The translations under genes and the position numbers were made by a program. Below the pieces are notes generated by a model. That model worked only from the letters and a program-made list of their open reading frames with translations, did not search any database and was not told the origin of the DNA. A stretch of DNA of 22,295 nt from Elusimicrobiota bacterium (lineage in GTDB: Bacteria; Elusimicrobiota; Elusimicrobia; Elusimicrobiales; UBA9959). Shown here piece after piece: positions 1 through 8,546 of the stretch. Position 1 is the first letter of the stretch, and each line of letters starts with the position of its first letter. The stretch is taken from NCBI GenBank assembly GCA_030637365.1, contig DAOWGR010000097.1:1-22295 (forward strand), written 5' to 3'.

Positions 1-110
1 CCGACTACGGTCCTACAGGTAAATGCCGAAAGGTCTTAATCTGTCAGCATAATCCCTTTTCTTTAATTGTGCGTTCAAGCTATATTTCCTAATTTGCTAT
101 CATTATTATT
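1..110. other. Left-edge sequence, no gene called
   Basis: The stretch before gltX contains no complete gene. Two plus-strand frames are open from the window edge: one stops at 37-39 and the other at 90-92. Either could be the tail of an upstream gene, but neither short peptide resembles a family I recognise. The last 20 bases before gltX are AT-rich and contain a -10-like hexamer (98-103). Confidence 0.3.
98..103 (+). promoter_or_regulatory. Possible -10 element of gltX (leaderless type)
   Basis: TATCAT lies exactly 7 nt before the gltX ATG and there is no Shine-Dalgarno sequence between them. A transcript starting about 7 nt after this hexamer would begin at the start codon. No convincing -35 box is seen (TTCAAG at 74-79 is weak). 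AT-rich sequence gives such hexamers by chance. Confidence 0.3.
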
Positions 111-1589
111 ATGAAAACAAGAGTCAGATTTGCACCATCTCCTACGGGTCATTTGCATGTCGGCGGCGCCAGAACCGCCCTTTTTAATTATCTTTTCGCC
201 AAAAAAACGGGCGGAACTTTTGTTTTGCGCATAGAAGATACCGATGAGCTTCGTTCAAGCGAAGAATCCATAAAATCAATTTTCAGCAGTATGAAATGGC
301 TTGATCTTAAATGGGATGAAGGGACTATGCCCGATTTAAGTGAAAAAGGCGATTTTGGCCCATATATGCAGAGTAAAAGAGAGTCCCTTGGGATTTATAA
401 AAAGTACGCCGAACAATTATTAAAAGAAGGAAAAGCGTATTATTGCTATTGCAGCACCGAGGAATTGGACGCGATGAGAAAGAAGGCTCAATTGGAAAAG
501 CGTTCTTCAAAAGATGAAGACAGATGCCGCAATCTTTCCGCCGCGCAAATTGAAGAATTTCGCGGGCAGGGGAGAAAACCGGTTATAAGATTCAGAATGC
601 CCGATGACGGCCAAACGGTATTTGAAGATTTGATACATAAGCATGTTAAATTTGAAAACAAACTGCTGTATGATTTCATAATGATTAAGGCGTCCGGTTA
701 TCCCACTTATAATTTTGCCTGCGTGATTGACGATCATCTGATGGAAATGACGCATATTATAAGGGGCGATGATCATATATCAAATACTCCTCTGCAATTA
801 AATGTTTATAAGGCTTTGGGCTGGCAGCCGCCGCTTCACGCGCATCTTTCAATGATTTTGGGACAAGACGGCGCTCGTTTATCCAAAAGGCATGGCGCTA
901 CCAGCATTGCGGAATATCAAAAACGGGGATTTTTGCCTGAAACGATGAAAAATTATCTCGCTCTTCTCGGTTGGGGAACTTCCGATAGCCAAGATATTTT
1001 TAAAAAAGGGGAGCTTGAAGAAAAATTTAATCTTAGCGGCTGTCAAAAGAGTCCGGCCGCATTTGATCATGTAAAACTTGCATGGATGAACGGCGAATAT
1101 ATCCGGCAGCTTTCCAAAGAAGAACTTTTTGAAGCGGCCGGTCCCTATTTGAAAGATTTTGGATTGGTTTTGGATAAATCCAATCCTCGCCATTTGGATA
1201 TTGTCGCCATTGAACAGGAAAAGTACAAGCTTCTCGGCGAAGTCGGAAGTTTGGTGGAGTTTTTCTTTAAAGATGTCAGCTATGATGAAAGTGTCATTAA
1301 TAAGACTTTAAAGGCTCCGGATATTGAAAAGATTTTAAACGGCATTAAGAAGACATATTCGGAAATAAGTGAATTTAATGATGTCGTTATAGAAGCAAAG
1401 ACAAGAGAATTTGCCAAAACCAACGGTTTTAAAAACGGACAAGTATTTCATCCCGTGAGAGTTTCAGTGTCGGGCAGGACTCAAGGGCCCACTCTTTTTA
1501 AAATGATTGAATATCTCGGCAAAGATGAAGTCATTAAAAGGATAGACAAAACTCTATCTCTTATTATAACGCAAAGCACGCAAAAATAA
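111..1589 (+). CDS. gltX: Glutamyl-tRNA synthetase
   Basis: Class I aminoacyl-tRNA synthetase that charges tRNA-Glu with glutamate in the cytoplasm. The protein has 492 residues, normal for the family. The HIGH-type motif is HLHVG at residues 14-18 and the KMSKS-type motif is LSKRHG at 257-262. A Cys-x-Cys pair (112, 114) and Cys139 match the zinc-binding insertion of many bacterial GluRS. The start codon is the only reasonable one, because the catalytic motif begins within 14 residues, but it has no Shine-Dalgarno sequence. The last residues (ITQSTQK) are encoded by an ACGCAAA-type repeat that continues past the stop codon into the spacer, so the native C-terminus may have ended a few residues earlier. 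It cannot be told from sequence alone whether it acts only on tRNA-Glu or also on tRNA-Gln. Confidence 0.97.
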   Translation: MKTRVRFAPSPTGHLHVGGARTALFNYLFAKKTGGTFVLRIEDTDELRSSEESIKSIFSSMKWLDLKWDEGTMPDLSEKGDFGPYMQSKRESLGIYKKYAEQLLKEGKAYYCYCSTEELDAMRKKAQLEKRSSKDEDRCRNLSAAQIEEFRGQGRKPVIRFRMPDDGQTVFEDLIHKHVKFENKLLYDFIMIKASGYPTYNFACVIDDHLMEMTHIIRGDDHISNTPLQLNVYKALGWQPPLHAHLSMILGQDGARLSKRHGATSIAEYQKRGFLPETMKNYLALLGWGTSDSQDIFKKGELEEKFNLSGCQKSPAAFDHVKLAWMNGEYIRQLSKEELFEAAGPYLKDFGLVLDKSNPRHLDIVAIEQEKYKLLGEVGSLVEFFFKDVSYDESVINKTLKAPDIEKILNGIKKTYSEISEFNDVVIEAKTREFAKTNGFKNGQVFHPVRVSVSGRTQGPTLFKMIEYLGKDEVIKRIDKTLSLIITQSTQK

Positions 1590-1751
1590 CTAACCGCAAA
1601 AGTGCAAAGCCAAATTGCAGATTACGCAAATCTCTGCGATTTTCAAGGGAATTCTCCGCGCCTCTGTAACAATTTGGTTACATCTTCGCATTAAATCCTT
1701 AATTCAATTTGAATAAGATAACTGATATCTTATTTAAAAGAGTTCCTAACT
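1590..1751. repeat. Repeat-like spacer between gltX and the GYF gene
   Basis: This 162-bp spacer holds no gene. Its first part continues the GCAAA-rich periodic sequence that ends gltX (units like CGCAAAA, GTGCAAA, GCCAAAT). A small perfect hairpin pairs TGTAAC (1665-1670) with GTTACA (1677-1682). A longer AT-rich palindrome at 1708-1738 is listed separately. No GC-rich stem followed by a T run, as in a classical intrinsic terminator, is visible. Confidence 0.45.
1708..1738. promoter_or_regulatory. AT-rich palindrome upstream of the GYF gene, possible operator
   Basis: AATAAGATA (1712-1720) and TATCTTATT (1726-1734) are perfect inverted repeats around the loop ACTGA. With one G:T pair the symmetry extends to 13 bp per arm. 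The palindrome overlaps a weak promoter-like arrangement: TTGAAT (1709-1714), a 16-bp gap and TATTTA (1731-1736). Its centre is about 29 bp before the start codon. It could be an operator, a stem in the 5' leader, or another member of the repeat population. Confidence 0.4.
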
Positions 1752-4208
1752 ATGAAATACTGGTTTTATTCAGATGGCAATATATTGGGACCGTATGGCG
1801 TTGACGAGCTGATGGGGCTTCCCGCGTTTGGCAACGGCAGTTTGGTATGTTCGGAAGATTCAACCGGAGATAATACCGATGATTGGAAGCCTGCCGAGGC
1901 CGTGCCTGAAATTGCCAATATTCTTTCGGTTGGCGCCGGTCAAATTTTATCTTCCGAAAATGCGTATATTTCCAAGGAGTATGGTTTTGAGACCGGTTTT
2001 TCAAATCGAGCCGCTCAAGAATATTTTGACGCGAAAAGCGAAGATTTGGCGCCGGAAGAAAATTTGTTTGATAGCATAGATACTATCTTGGGAGTTTATG
2101 ATAAAAGTGAAACAAAAGAAAATAAAATTCCGGCCATAGATTATAATTTGGCGGATAAATTTGATGTTAAATTGTCTAAGCTTCAAGAGGAATTGGAAGC
2201 GTCTAAGTGGGAAAAAAATCTTTTGTTTGAAAAAATGAAGATTAGGGATTCGGAAGAAAGAAAAAATCAAGAGAAAATATCGGAACTTGAAAATAAGCTT
2301 AATAACGCCATTTCAATGATGGAAAAGATGGAGCGTGTTTCATTTGCTGATACCGTTGCCAAGAAATCCGCGGCGATTGTCCGTGGCTCCATGGAGCGCC
2401 ATGCGGACAGGGATAAAAAAAACGGTGAAATTTCGCGAGAAGACGCGCACAAGGCTGACGCGGAGGAAAGATTGCGTAAAGAGCAAGAAGCGATTAATAA
2501 TGAATTTCCGACTAAAGTTAAAGATATCTCAAAAAGCAGACATATTTCAGAACTTGCCAGCGATCATGTGTTGGAGATAAAGAAATTTTCCGATAAAAGC
2601 GAGCATGATTCCGATACCGAGCATATTTTAAGCAATAAACTTAGAAGTCTCGGTTATAGCAAACCCAAAAGAATATTTAACGATGATTATGCCGATGAGT
2701 TCGCTAATCTGAAAAAGAATGAAAAAAAAGAGGATTCTTCGCGCGTTGAGCAAGAAGATTTTCAAGAAGACGCTAAAAATGGAACGCGGAATAGCATAAT
2801 TTCCGATGTTCGAAATGATTTTCCGGCTTCTCAAAAACCGGAAGAGAAAAATGTTCCCGAGCGGGAACTTGAAAATTCTCTTGATATTCAACCTTCAGCC
2901 TTGATGTATGATTTTACCGCCGTAACTCCAAAGGAACAGCCTTCACATGGCGAAAAGATTATTATTACTTTAAAAGAAAATAAAGAATCTTCAATTAAAT
3001 CTGAAGTTAGTTCCGCCGCCGCGCCGGTTATGGCGGATAAGTCTTCCGATACGGAACAAATTGTCTCCGCTCCTGAACCGGTCACTTCTTCCGGTATGTT
3101 GCTGAAAGCGGAAGCTCGTGGCGTTTTTGAAAGTTCGTCCAAAACGGAACCTGAAATAAAAAAAGAAAAATCGTCTGAGATTAAGTCTTCAATAGGTGTT
3201 GATTCCTTTGCGCGTTCTGAAATGGCCGCTCCTAAAAAACAGGAGCGAGAAATAAAATCCGCTTTTGAGCCTGTTGTCGTTCAGCCGGTTATTGCGGATA
3301 AGCCTGCTGACACGAATTTTAAGCCGGCATATGCCGCCGCAAAAGATTTAAAATCAAAGAATGAAATTGAAGTGATAAAAGAAGCTACTTTTGAAGATAA
3401 AACGGAGAGAATATTTTTAAAATCGAAAAAAAATGATGAGCCCGTTAAAACTGAAGCTCCCAAAAAAAACAAAACCTCAAAAAGCGGCATATTTTTTCTC
3501 ACTATTGTAATGGTTTTCGGGGCCATAGTGGCGGGCGGACTCGGTTTCTTTTTCTTTGAAGACGGTTTAAGTCTTTCGGATTTTTCTCTTATGTCGTTTT
3601 CTTCAAATAAGAGCGCTTTAAGTTCCAAAAAACCGGTGATTAAAAAAACGCGGCCAAAACCCGCTGATTCCGCCAAGGTGAAAACCGTTGTTCCGTCAGC
3701 CAATGAAAATGTTCGTATGGCCGTAAACATAGTAAAAAACCATAAACTCGCGGGAGGAAGAGGTTCAATATCCATATGGTTGTCCAACGCGTTTCTTTCC
3801 GGTTTGTCCGGCGGATTGAATGAGGAATGGTCAGCCACTATTTTGCATAAAAATATTTTTGTAACGCAATACAGGCTTTTAAGGCAGCGTAAAGAGCCAG
3901 TGATATATCAATTTGAAGTAGATTTGGAAAAGAGAGCGATAGTCAGAGGCATCAATAACAATGCCATAGAGCTTTTGGATTTTCCATCTAAAAAGATAGC
4001 GGTGAAAAAACCGGTTTTTAAAAAACCCGCCAAAAAAGTCAAACCTAAAAAGAAAAGATTGCGCGCTTTGCCTCAATTGCCGTTGCCGGCTCCGCCAAAA
4101 AAGGACTTTAAACATAAAGAGCCCTCGGGCTTTGAAAACATAACGCTTAGCGCTATTGACAAGGTAAGGTATATAAGGGCTCAAGAGAGTGATGAAGAGT
4201 TGTTTTGA
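1752..4208 (+). CDS. GYF_2-like domain membrane protein next to the pil genes, function unknown
   Basis: An 818-residue protein with several visible regions. Residues 1-55 look like a GYF_2-type domain (aromatic-rich start, GPYGVDEL at 13-20, DDWKPAEAVPEI at 43-54). Residues about 135-195 are rich in heptad-like charged and leucine positions, probably coiled coil. Residues about 200-575 are acidic, low in complexity and probably disordered. One hydrophobic membrane segment spans about 579-602. A compact Gly/Trp-containing domain covers about 652-745, followed by a Lys/Pro-rich tail (745-792). There is no signal peptide, so the large N-terminal part is predicted cytoplasmic and the C-terminal domain periplasmic. 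It lies immediately before pilB-pilT-pilC, which suggests a scaffold or accessory role in pilus assembly or cell-pole organisation. That link rests on context only. The start has no clear Shine-Dalgarno sequence. Confidence 0.8.
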   Translation: MKYWFYSDGNILGPYGVDELMGLPAFGNGSLVCSEDSTGDNTDDWKPAEAVPEIANILSVGAGQILSSENAYISKEYGFETGFSNRAAQEYFDAKSEDLAPEENLFDSIDTILGVYDKSETKENKIPAIDYNLADKFDVKLSKLQEELEASKWEKNLLFEKMKIRDSEERKNQEKISELENKLNNAISMMEKMERVSFADTVAKKSAAIVRGSMERHADRDKKNGEISREDAHKADAEERLRKEQEAINNEFPTKVKDISKSRHISELASDHVLEIKKFSDKSEHDSDTEHILSNKLRSLGYSKPKRIFNDDYADEFANLKKNEKKEDSSRVEQEDFQEDAKNGTRNSIISDVRNDFPASQKPEEKNVPERELENSLDIQPSALMYDFTAVTPKEQPSHGEKIIITLKENKESSIKSEVSSAAAPVMADKSSDTEQIVSAPEPVTSSGMLLKAEARGVFESSSKTEPEIKKEKSSEIKSSIGVDSFARSEMAAPKKQEREIKSAFEPVVVQPVIADKPADTNFKPAYAAAKDLKSKNEIEVIKEATFEDKTERIFLKSKKNDEPVKTEAPKKNKTSKSGIFFLTIVMVFGAIVAGGLGFFFFEDGLSLSDFSLMSFSSNKSALSSKKPVIKKTRPKPADSAKVKTVVPSANENVRMAVNIVKNHKLAGGRGSISIWLSNAFLSGLSGGLNEEWSATILHKNIFVTQYRLLRQRKEPVIYQFEVDLEKRAIVRGINNNAIELLDFPSKKIAVKKPVFKKPAKKVKPKKKRLRALPQLPLPAPPKKDFKHKEPSGFENITLSAIDKVRYIRAQESDEELF

Positions 4209-4239
4209 CAAGTTTTTTCTTTATAATATATATTATAAT
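4205..4239 (+). promoter_or_regulatory. Probable sigma-70-type promoter of pilBTC
   Basis: A perfect TTGACA (4205-4210) overlaps the TGA stop codon of the upstream gene (4206-4208). After an 18-bp gap comes TATATT (4229-4234), and TATAAT follows at 4234-4239. The -10 area lies in a perfect 18-bp palindrome, TTATAATATATATTATAA (4221-4238), which may itself bind a regulator or simply ease melting. A start near 4241-4246 would give a leader of about 120 nt containing repeat sequence before pilB. Confidence 0.5.
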
Positions 4240-4244
4240 AACAC

Positions 4245-4340
4245 TGTAGACGGAGATTAGAAGCGGGAATAGCGGAACAGGATTATGGAGTATGTAAATC
4301 CTTGTATTACTTTTTTGCGTTGCGGCTAATCCTTATCACT
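4245..4340. repeat. Degenerate heptad repeat tract in the pilB leader
   Basis: The sequence after the promoter shows loose 7-nt periodicity and shares modules with other gaps. ATTATGGAGTATG (4282-4294) recurs exactly on the opposite strand at 18138-18150. GCGGCTAATCC (4322-4332) recurs at 20603-20613. No reading frame of interest is present. Confidence 0.5.
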
Positions 4341-4366
4341 ATTTGTTGTTTTATACAGGTAATCCA

Positions 4367-6127
4367 ATGGCGGCTGAAAAAAATTTTCAGATAAATATAT
4401 CAAGAAGACTTGGCGAGATGCTGGTAAGCTCCAAGCTTATAAATACAAAACAGCTGCATGAAGCTTTGGACGCTCAGCGCGCTCAAGGGGGAAAACTCGG
4501 GCATTTATTGATAGAAAAAGGCTATATAAGCGAAAAGCAGTTGCTGAGTTTTTTAAGCGAGCAATTTTCCATAGAGTTTATTGATCTCGTGAATAAAGAA
4601 ATAAATGAAAAAGTTTTGCAGATAATTCCTGAAAATATCGCTCGCAGATATAATTTGATAGCTGTTGAGAAAAAAAATAATGTTTTGAAAGTGGCAATGG
4701 AAGATCCGCTTAACATAGTTGTGCTTGATGACCTTAAAATGATGACCGGTTATGAGATAAAACCGGTATTTGGTTCTGAAAGCGATATTATGACATCTAT
4801 TGACAGATTTTACGGTACAAAATCTTCAAAAGAGGCTTTGGATGAAATTTTAAAAAAGACGGGTTCGGGAGAAGATGATGTTTCCATTGTTGAAGATGAA
4901 GGCGATTCCGATGATATTATATCGCTTGAAGGAGAAGAAAACGCTCCTATAATCAGAATGGTAAATCTTATTTTATCTTCCGCGATAAACGCTCACGCTT
5001 CGGATATTCACATTGAGCCCACTTATAAAGAAACCAGAGTTAGATTTAGAATTGACGGAGTGCTTCATCCCCAGCCCGCTCCGCCTAAAAAATTTCATAA
5101 TGCCATAATAAGCAGACTTAAAATAATGGCCACTTTGGATATTTCCGAAAGGCGTTTGCCTCAAGACGGAAGAACCAAATTAATAGTTCAAGACAGGGAA
5201 ATAGACCTTAGGGTTTCCGTTTTGCCCTGTGGTCCCGGCGAGAAAATCGTTATGAGAATTCTTGATTCGTCGGGACTTAAGCTTAAACTTGACGATTTGG
5301 GTTTTGAACCGGAAAATCTCGCTATTTTTTCAAAGTGCATTAAAGCTCCGCATGGCGTAAATCTTATTACCGGCCCCACGGGTTCGGGAAAATCAACCAC
5401 GCTTTATTCCGCTTTAGCCACGCTAAATGATCCGGGCGTAAATATTATCACAATTGAAGATCCGATAGAATATAATTTGGAAGGAATAAATCAGGTAATG
5501 GTAAATACCGGAGTCGGCCTTACATTCGCGTCGGGTTTAAGATCTTTTTTAAGGCAAGACCCCGATATAATCATGGTCGGCGAAATTAGAGATTTTGAAA
5601 CAATGAATATAGCCATTAACGCGGCCATGACCGGACATTTGGTTTTTTCAACTTTGCATACGAATGACGCCGCCAGCACCATAACCAGAATAGGAATGAT
5701 GGGGGTGGAACCTTTTTTAACTTCTTCCACGATGCTTATGATAGTGGCTCAAAGGCTTGTTAGATGCATATGTAAAAACTGCAAGGAAAACTATGAAGTT
5801 AAACCGGAACTTTTGGGCAGTTTGAACATTAGAAAGGCGCTTGTTGATAAAAATCTTAAAAATGGTAAAATAATTCTTTCGCGGGGAAAAGGCTGTGATA
5901 TATGCGCGAAAACCGGTTATAAAGGCAGGCTCGGTATACATGAAATACTGGAAGTTAATGACGAAATCAGAACTCTTATTTCCGATAAGGCGGAAGTTTC
6001 AAAATTAAAGGCCGCCGCGGTTAAGAACGGAATGTTGACTTTAAGAGAATCCGTAGTGAGGAAGCTTTTTCAAGGGGCCACAACCGTGGAAGAAGTTGTG
6101 AGGGTTACAGGATCGGATGTTGATTGA
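4367..6127 (+). CDS. pilB: Type IV pilus assembly ATPase PilB (GspE/PilB family)
   Basis: Cytoplasmic AAA-type secretion ATPase that powers pilus extension. From the ATG at 4367 it has 586 residues. An upstream in-frame TTG at 4343 is less likely, because the ATG has AGG seven nt before it. The N-terminal MshEN-type region covers about 8-150. The ATPase core has Walker A GPTGSGKS at 336-343, the Asp box and GEIRDFET with the His box TGHLVFSTLHT. A tetra-cysteine metal site typical of PilB/GspE is seen as CICKNC (467-472) and CDIC (510-513). The linked pilT and pilC genes favour a type IV pilus over a type II secretion system. The pilT reading frame follows directly. A 38-nt stretch over the Walker A motif is identical to that in pilT. 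Confidence 0.95.
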   Translation: MAAEKNFQINISRRLGEMLVSSKLINTKQLHEALDAQRAQGGKLGHLLIEKGYISEKQLLSFLSEQFSIEFIDLVNKEINEKVLQIIPENIARRYNLIAVEKKNNVLKVAMEDPLNIVVLDDLKMMTGYEIKPVFGSESDIMTSIDRFYGTKSSKEALDEILKKTGSGEDDVSIVEDEGDSDDIISLEGEENAPIIRMVNLILSSAINAHASDIHIEPTYKETRVRFRIDGVLHPQPAPPKKFHNAIISRLKIMATLDISERRLPQDGRTKLIVQDREIDLRVSVLPCGPGEKIVMRILDSSGLKLKLDDLGFEPENLAIFSKCIKAPHGVNLITGPTGSGKSTTLYSALATLNDPGVNIITIEDPIEYNLEGINQVMVNTGVGLTFASGLRSFLRQDPDIIMVGEIRDFETMNIAINAAMTGHLVFSTLHTNDAASTITRIGMMGVEPFLTSSTMLMIVAQRLVRCICKNCKENYEVKPELLGSLNIRKALVDKNLKNGKIILSRGKGCDICAKTGYKGRLGIHEILEVNDEIRTLISDKAEVSKLKAAAVKNGMLTLRESVVRKLFQGATTVEEVVRVTGSDVD

Positions 6128-6207
6128 TAAGTGAAAGTAAGAAGCGGGCGGAAATCGGCAGTGAAGAAGATGTGATATGCCGGGATTGGATTGTCGGGAG
6201 AATTTAT

Positions 6208-7281
6208 ATGATTACAATGAGTGAATTATTTATAATGATGCATGAAAAGAATGCTTCGGATTTGCATCTTACCGTCGGCGCTCCGCCAATGATAAGAGTT
6301 GACGGCGAGCTTCTTCCCATGCCTTTTGAAAAACTTAATCCTGAAATGTGCCAAACTCTGATTTTTTCTTTAATGACTGATTCGCAGCGCCAGAAGTTTG
6401 AAGAAACCAATGAATTGGATTTCGCTTTTGGAATAAAAGGAATGGGGCGTTTGAGAATGAACGCTTATAGGCAAAGAGGAGTGGTTGGCTCCGCTATCAG
6501 GGCTATTCCCAGCAAATTTAAAACATTTGAAGAGCTTAATTTACCGTCGATTGTTTATGATTTGATGAAGCTGACCAAAGGTTTGTTTTTGGTTACCGGC
6601 CCCACGGGTTCGGGAAAATCAACCACGCTTGCCAGCATGATAGATTATCTTAATGAACATCGCAATTATCATATTGTCACAATTGAGGATCCGATAGAGT
6701 ATGTTCATGTTCATAAAAAGAGCATTGTAAATCAAAGAGAAGTCGGTTCCGACACGAAAGGTTTTTCCATCGCTTTAAGACATATTCTAAGGCAAGATCC
6801 CAATGTTATTTTAATTGGCGAAATGAGGGATCTTGACACCATAAGCGCGGCTTTGAATATAGCTGAAACGGGGCATCTTGTTTTTGCCACGCTTCATACG
6901 AGCGATGCCGCTCAAAGCATTAATAGAATCATAGATGTTTTTCCTCCTCATCAGCAGGAACAAATAAGAGTGCAGCTTTCGTTTGTTCTTCAGGGGGTTT
7001 TCGCGCAACAGCTTTTAACATCCGCCAGCGGCACAGGCAGAGTTCTTGCTTGTGAAATCATGCTGGCCACTTCGGCGGTTAAAAATCTCATAAGAGAACA
7101 AAAAATAGAGCAAATAGCGACTGTTATTCAGACAGGCGGAAAGTTTGGCATGGTGACAATGAATCAATCTCTTGTGGAACTTTACAAAAAACAGAAAATA
7201 TCTTATCAAGAAGCGGTTTCTCGTTCAACCGACTCCGATGATCTTAAAAAACTGCTTCAAAAAACACTTTCAGCAAGCTAA
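6208..7281 (+). CDS. pilT: Twitching motility / pilus retraction ATPase PilT
   Basis: ATPase that depolymerises the pilus and drives retraction. The chosen ATG at 6208 has GGGAG seven nt upstream and gives 357 residues, the usual size. The frame is open back to a TTG overlapping the pilB stop (6124), which would add 28 residues of non-conserved sequence. Walker A is GPTGSGKS at 131-138. The Walker B/Asp region (DPNVILIGEMRDLDT) and the His box (HLVFATLHTSDA) follow, and the PilT-specific signature appears as VKNLIREQK. Unlike PilB it has no MshEN domain or cysteine metal site. It sits between pilB and pilC in the same direction, as in many type IV pilus operons. Confidence 0.95.
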   Translation: MITMSELFIMMHEKNASDLHLTVGAPPMIRVDGELLPMPFEKLNPEMCQTLIFSLMTDSQRQKFEETNELDFAFGIKGMGRLRMNAYRQRGVVGSAIRAIPSKFKTFEELNLPSIVYDLMKLTKGLFLVTGPTGSGKSTTLASMIDYLNEHRNYHIVTIEDPIEYVHVHKKSIVNQREVGSDTKGFSIALRHILRQDPNVILIGEMRDLDTISAALNIAETGHLVFATLHTSDAAQSINRIIDVFPPHQQEQIRVQLSFVLQGVFAQQLLTSASGTGRVLACEIMLATSAVKNLIREQKIEQIATVIQTGGKFGMVTMNQSLVELYKKQKISYQEAVSRSTDSDDLKKLLQKTLSAS

Positions 7282-7290
7282 ATCTTAAAT

Positions 7291-7294
7291 GGAG
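7291..7294 (+). promoter_or_regulatory. Ribosome binding site of pilC
   Basis: GGAG lies 10 nt before the pilC ATG at 7305. A closer ATG at 7298 is in another frame, so 7305 is the start that gives the conserved QFSYKARD beginning of PilC proteins. Confidence 0.55.
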
Positions 7295-7304
7295 ATAATG
7301 AATA

Positions 7305-8507
7305 ATGCAATTTTCTTATAAAGCCAGGGACGGTTCAGGAAAAGTTTTGGAAGGAGTTGTGGAAGCGGATGATCAGCGCGCGGCGATTAACAAGTTGAAA
7401 TCGCAGCGGATGTCTGTTGTTGAAATCAATGAAGCGAAAGCCGCAAGCGGTTTTAAATTTATAAAGCCCAAAGTGGAATCAAAAGATATTGTTATTTTTT
7501 CAAGACAGCTTTCCACGCTTGTTTCAGCGGGTGTTCCCATAGTGCAAAGTTTGAATATTTTGGAAACTCAAGCTGAAAACCCCGCTTTTAAAAAAGTATT
7601 GACGGTTTTAAAAACCGATATAGAAGCGGGTTTTTCCATAGCCGACGCCATGGCTAAACATCCGAAGGCTTTTACCGAATTGTATGTCGCCATGATAAAG
7701 GCGGGAGAAGTGGGCGGTATTCTGGATATCATTTTGGAGCGTTTGTCCGGTTTTCTTGAATCCGCGGAAGCCTTAAAAGCGAAGGTGAAAGCGGCTTTAA
7801 TGTATCCCGCTATAGTTTCATTGGCGGCGGGCGGCATAACTGTTTTTCTTATTGCTTTTGTTATCCCGATATTCAAAGATATATTCGGCGGTTTTGGCGC
7901 TGAATTGCCTCCGCCGACAAAACTTATCATCGGTTTATCCGATTTTCTCAGGAATAACGCCATTGTGCTTATTGTCGCTTCCATTGGCGGGTTTTTTGGA
8001 TTTAAGAAAGTTTTAAAGACTGAGATGGGAATAGAAAAATTTGATGAATTATCGCTTAAAGTTCCGGTTTTTGGAATACTTCTGAAAAAAGTCGCTATCG
8101 CGAAGTTTTCAAGAACTCTCGGAACTTTAATAAAATCCGGCGTTCCAATACTGCAGGGCCTTGAGACTGTGGCCAAAACAGCCGGAAATAGAGTTATAGA
8201 ACATGCCATAGACGCCAGCCGCGATTCCATAAAAGAAGGCGGACGGATAGCCGACCCTCTTCAAAAATCGGGCGTGTTTCCGCCCATGGTTATTCAAATG
8301 ATAGGCGTTGGCGAGGAAACCGGCGGTTTGGATAATATGCTTGAAAAAATTGCCGATTTCTATGATCAGGAAGTGGATACGGCGGTTAAGGGTTTAACAT
8401 CCATGCTGGAGCCTATAATAATGATTGTCATGGGGTTTGTTATAGGAACGATAGTCATAGCGATGTTTATGCCGATGTTCTCCATAGGCGAGCTTGCCGC
8501 GGGATAA
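7305..8507 (+). CDS. pilC: Type IV pilus inner-membrane platform protein PilC (GspF/PilC family)
   Basis: Polytopic inner-membrane protein that couples PilB and PilT to the pilus base. It has 400 residues, typical for the family. The N-terminus carries the usual FSYKARDGSGKVLEG. Two T2SSF repeats cover about 65-190 and 265-392. Hydrophobic segments are at about 165-190, 220-240 and 365-393. The motifs FSRQLSTLVSAGVPIVQSL and FSRTLGTLIKSGVPILQGL show the internal duplication. It ends the pilB-pilT-pilC unit. No pilin or PilM/N/O genes follow, because the next gene is convergent. Confidence 0.95.
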   Translation: MQFSYKARDGSGKVLEGVVEADDQRAAINKLKSQRMSVVEINEAKAASGFKFIKPKVESKDIVIFSRQLSTLVSAGVPIVQSLNILETQAENPAFKKVLTVLKTDIEAGFSIADAMAKHPKAFTELYVAMIKAGEVGGILDIILERLSGFLESAEALKAKVKAALMYPAIVSLAAGGITVFLIAFVIPIFKDIFGGFGAELPPPTKLIIGLSDFLRNNAIVLIVASIGGFFGFKKVLKTEMGIEKFDELSLKVPVFGILLKKVAIAKFSRTLGTLIKSGVPILQGLETVAKTAGNRVIEHAIDASRDSIKEGGRIADPLQKSGVFPPMVIQMIGVGEETGGLDNMLEKIADFYDQEVDTAVKGLTSMLEPIIMIVMGFVIGTIVIAMFMPMFSIGELAAG

Positions 8508-8546
8508 AGCGTTCATTAGAGTTTGTGGTGTAGTGGCGGCTGAGCG

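Noticed and set aside
3281..3838. 185-codon minus-strand open frame inside the GYF gene
   Set aside because: It is antisense to a long coherent protein and its product has no recognisable domain. It exists because the low-complexity Lys/Glu-rich coding strand has few stops on the complement.
4343..4366. TTG start for pilB
   Set aside because: The ATG at 4367 has AGG at a suitable distance, and the extra eight residues are not family-like.
7568..8230. 220-codon minus-strand open frame inside pilC
   Set aside because: It lies fully antisense to a well-conserved PilC and shows no family resemblance.
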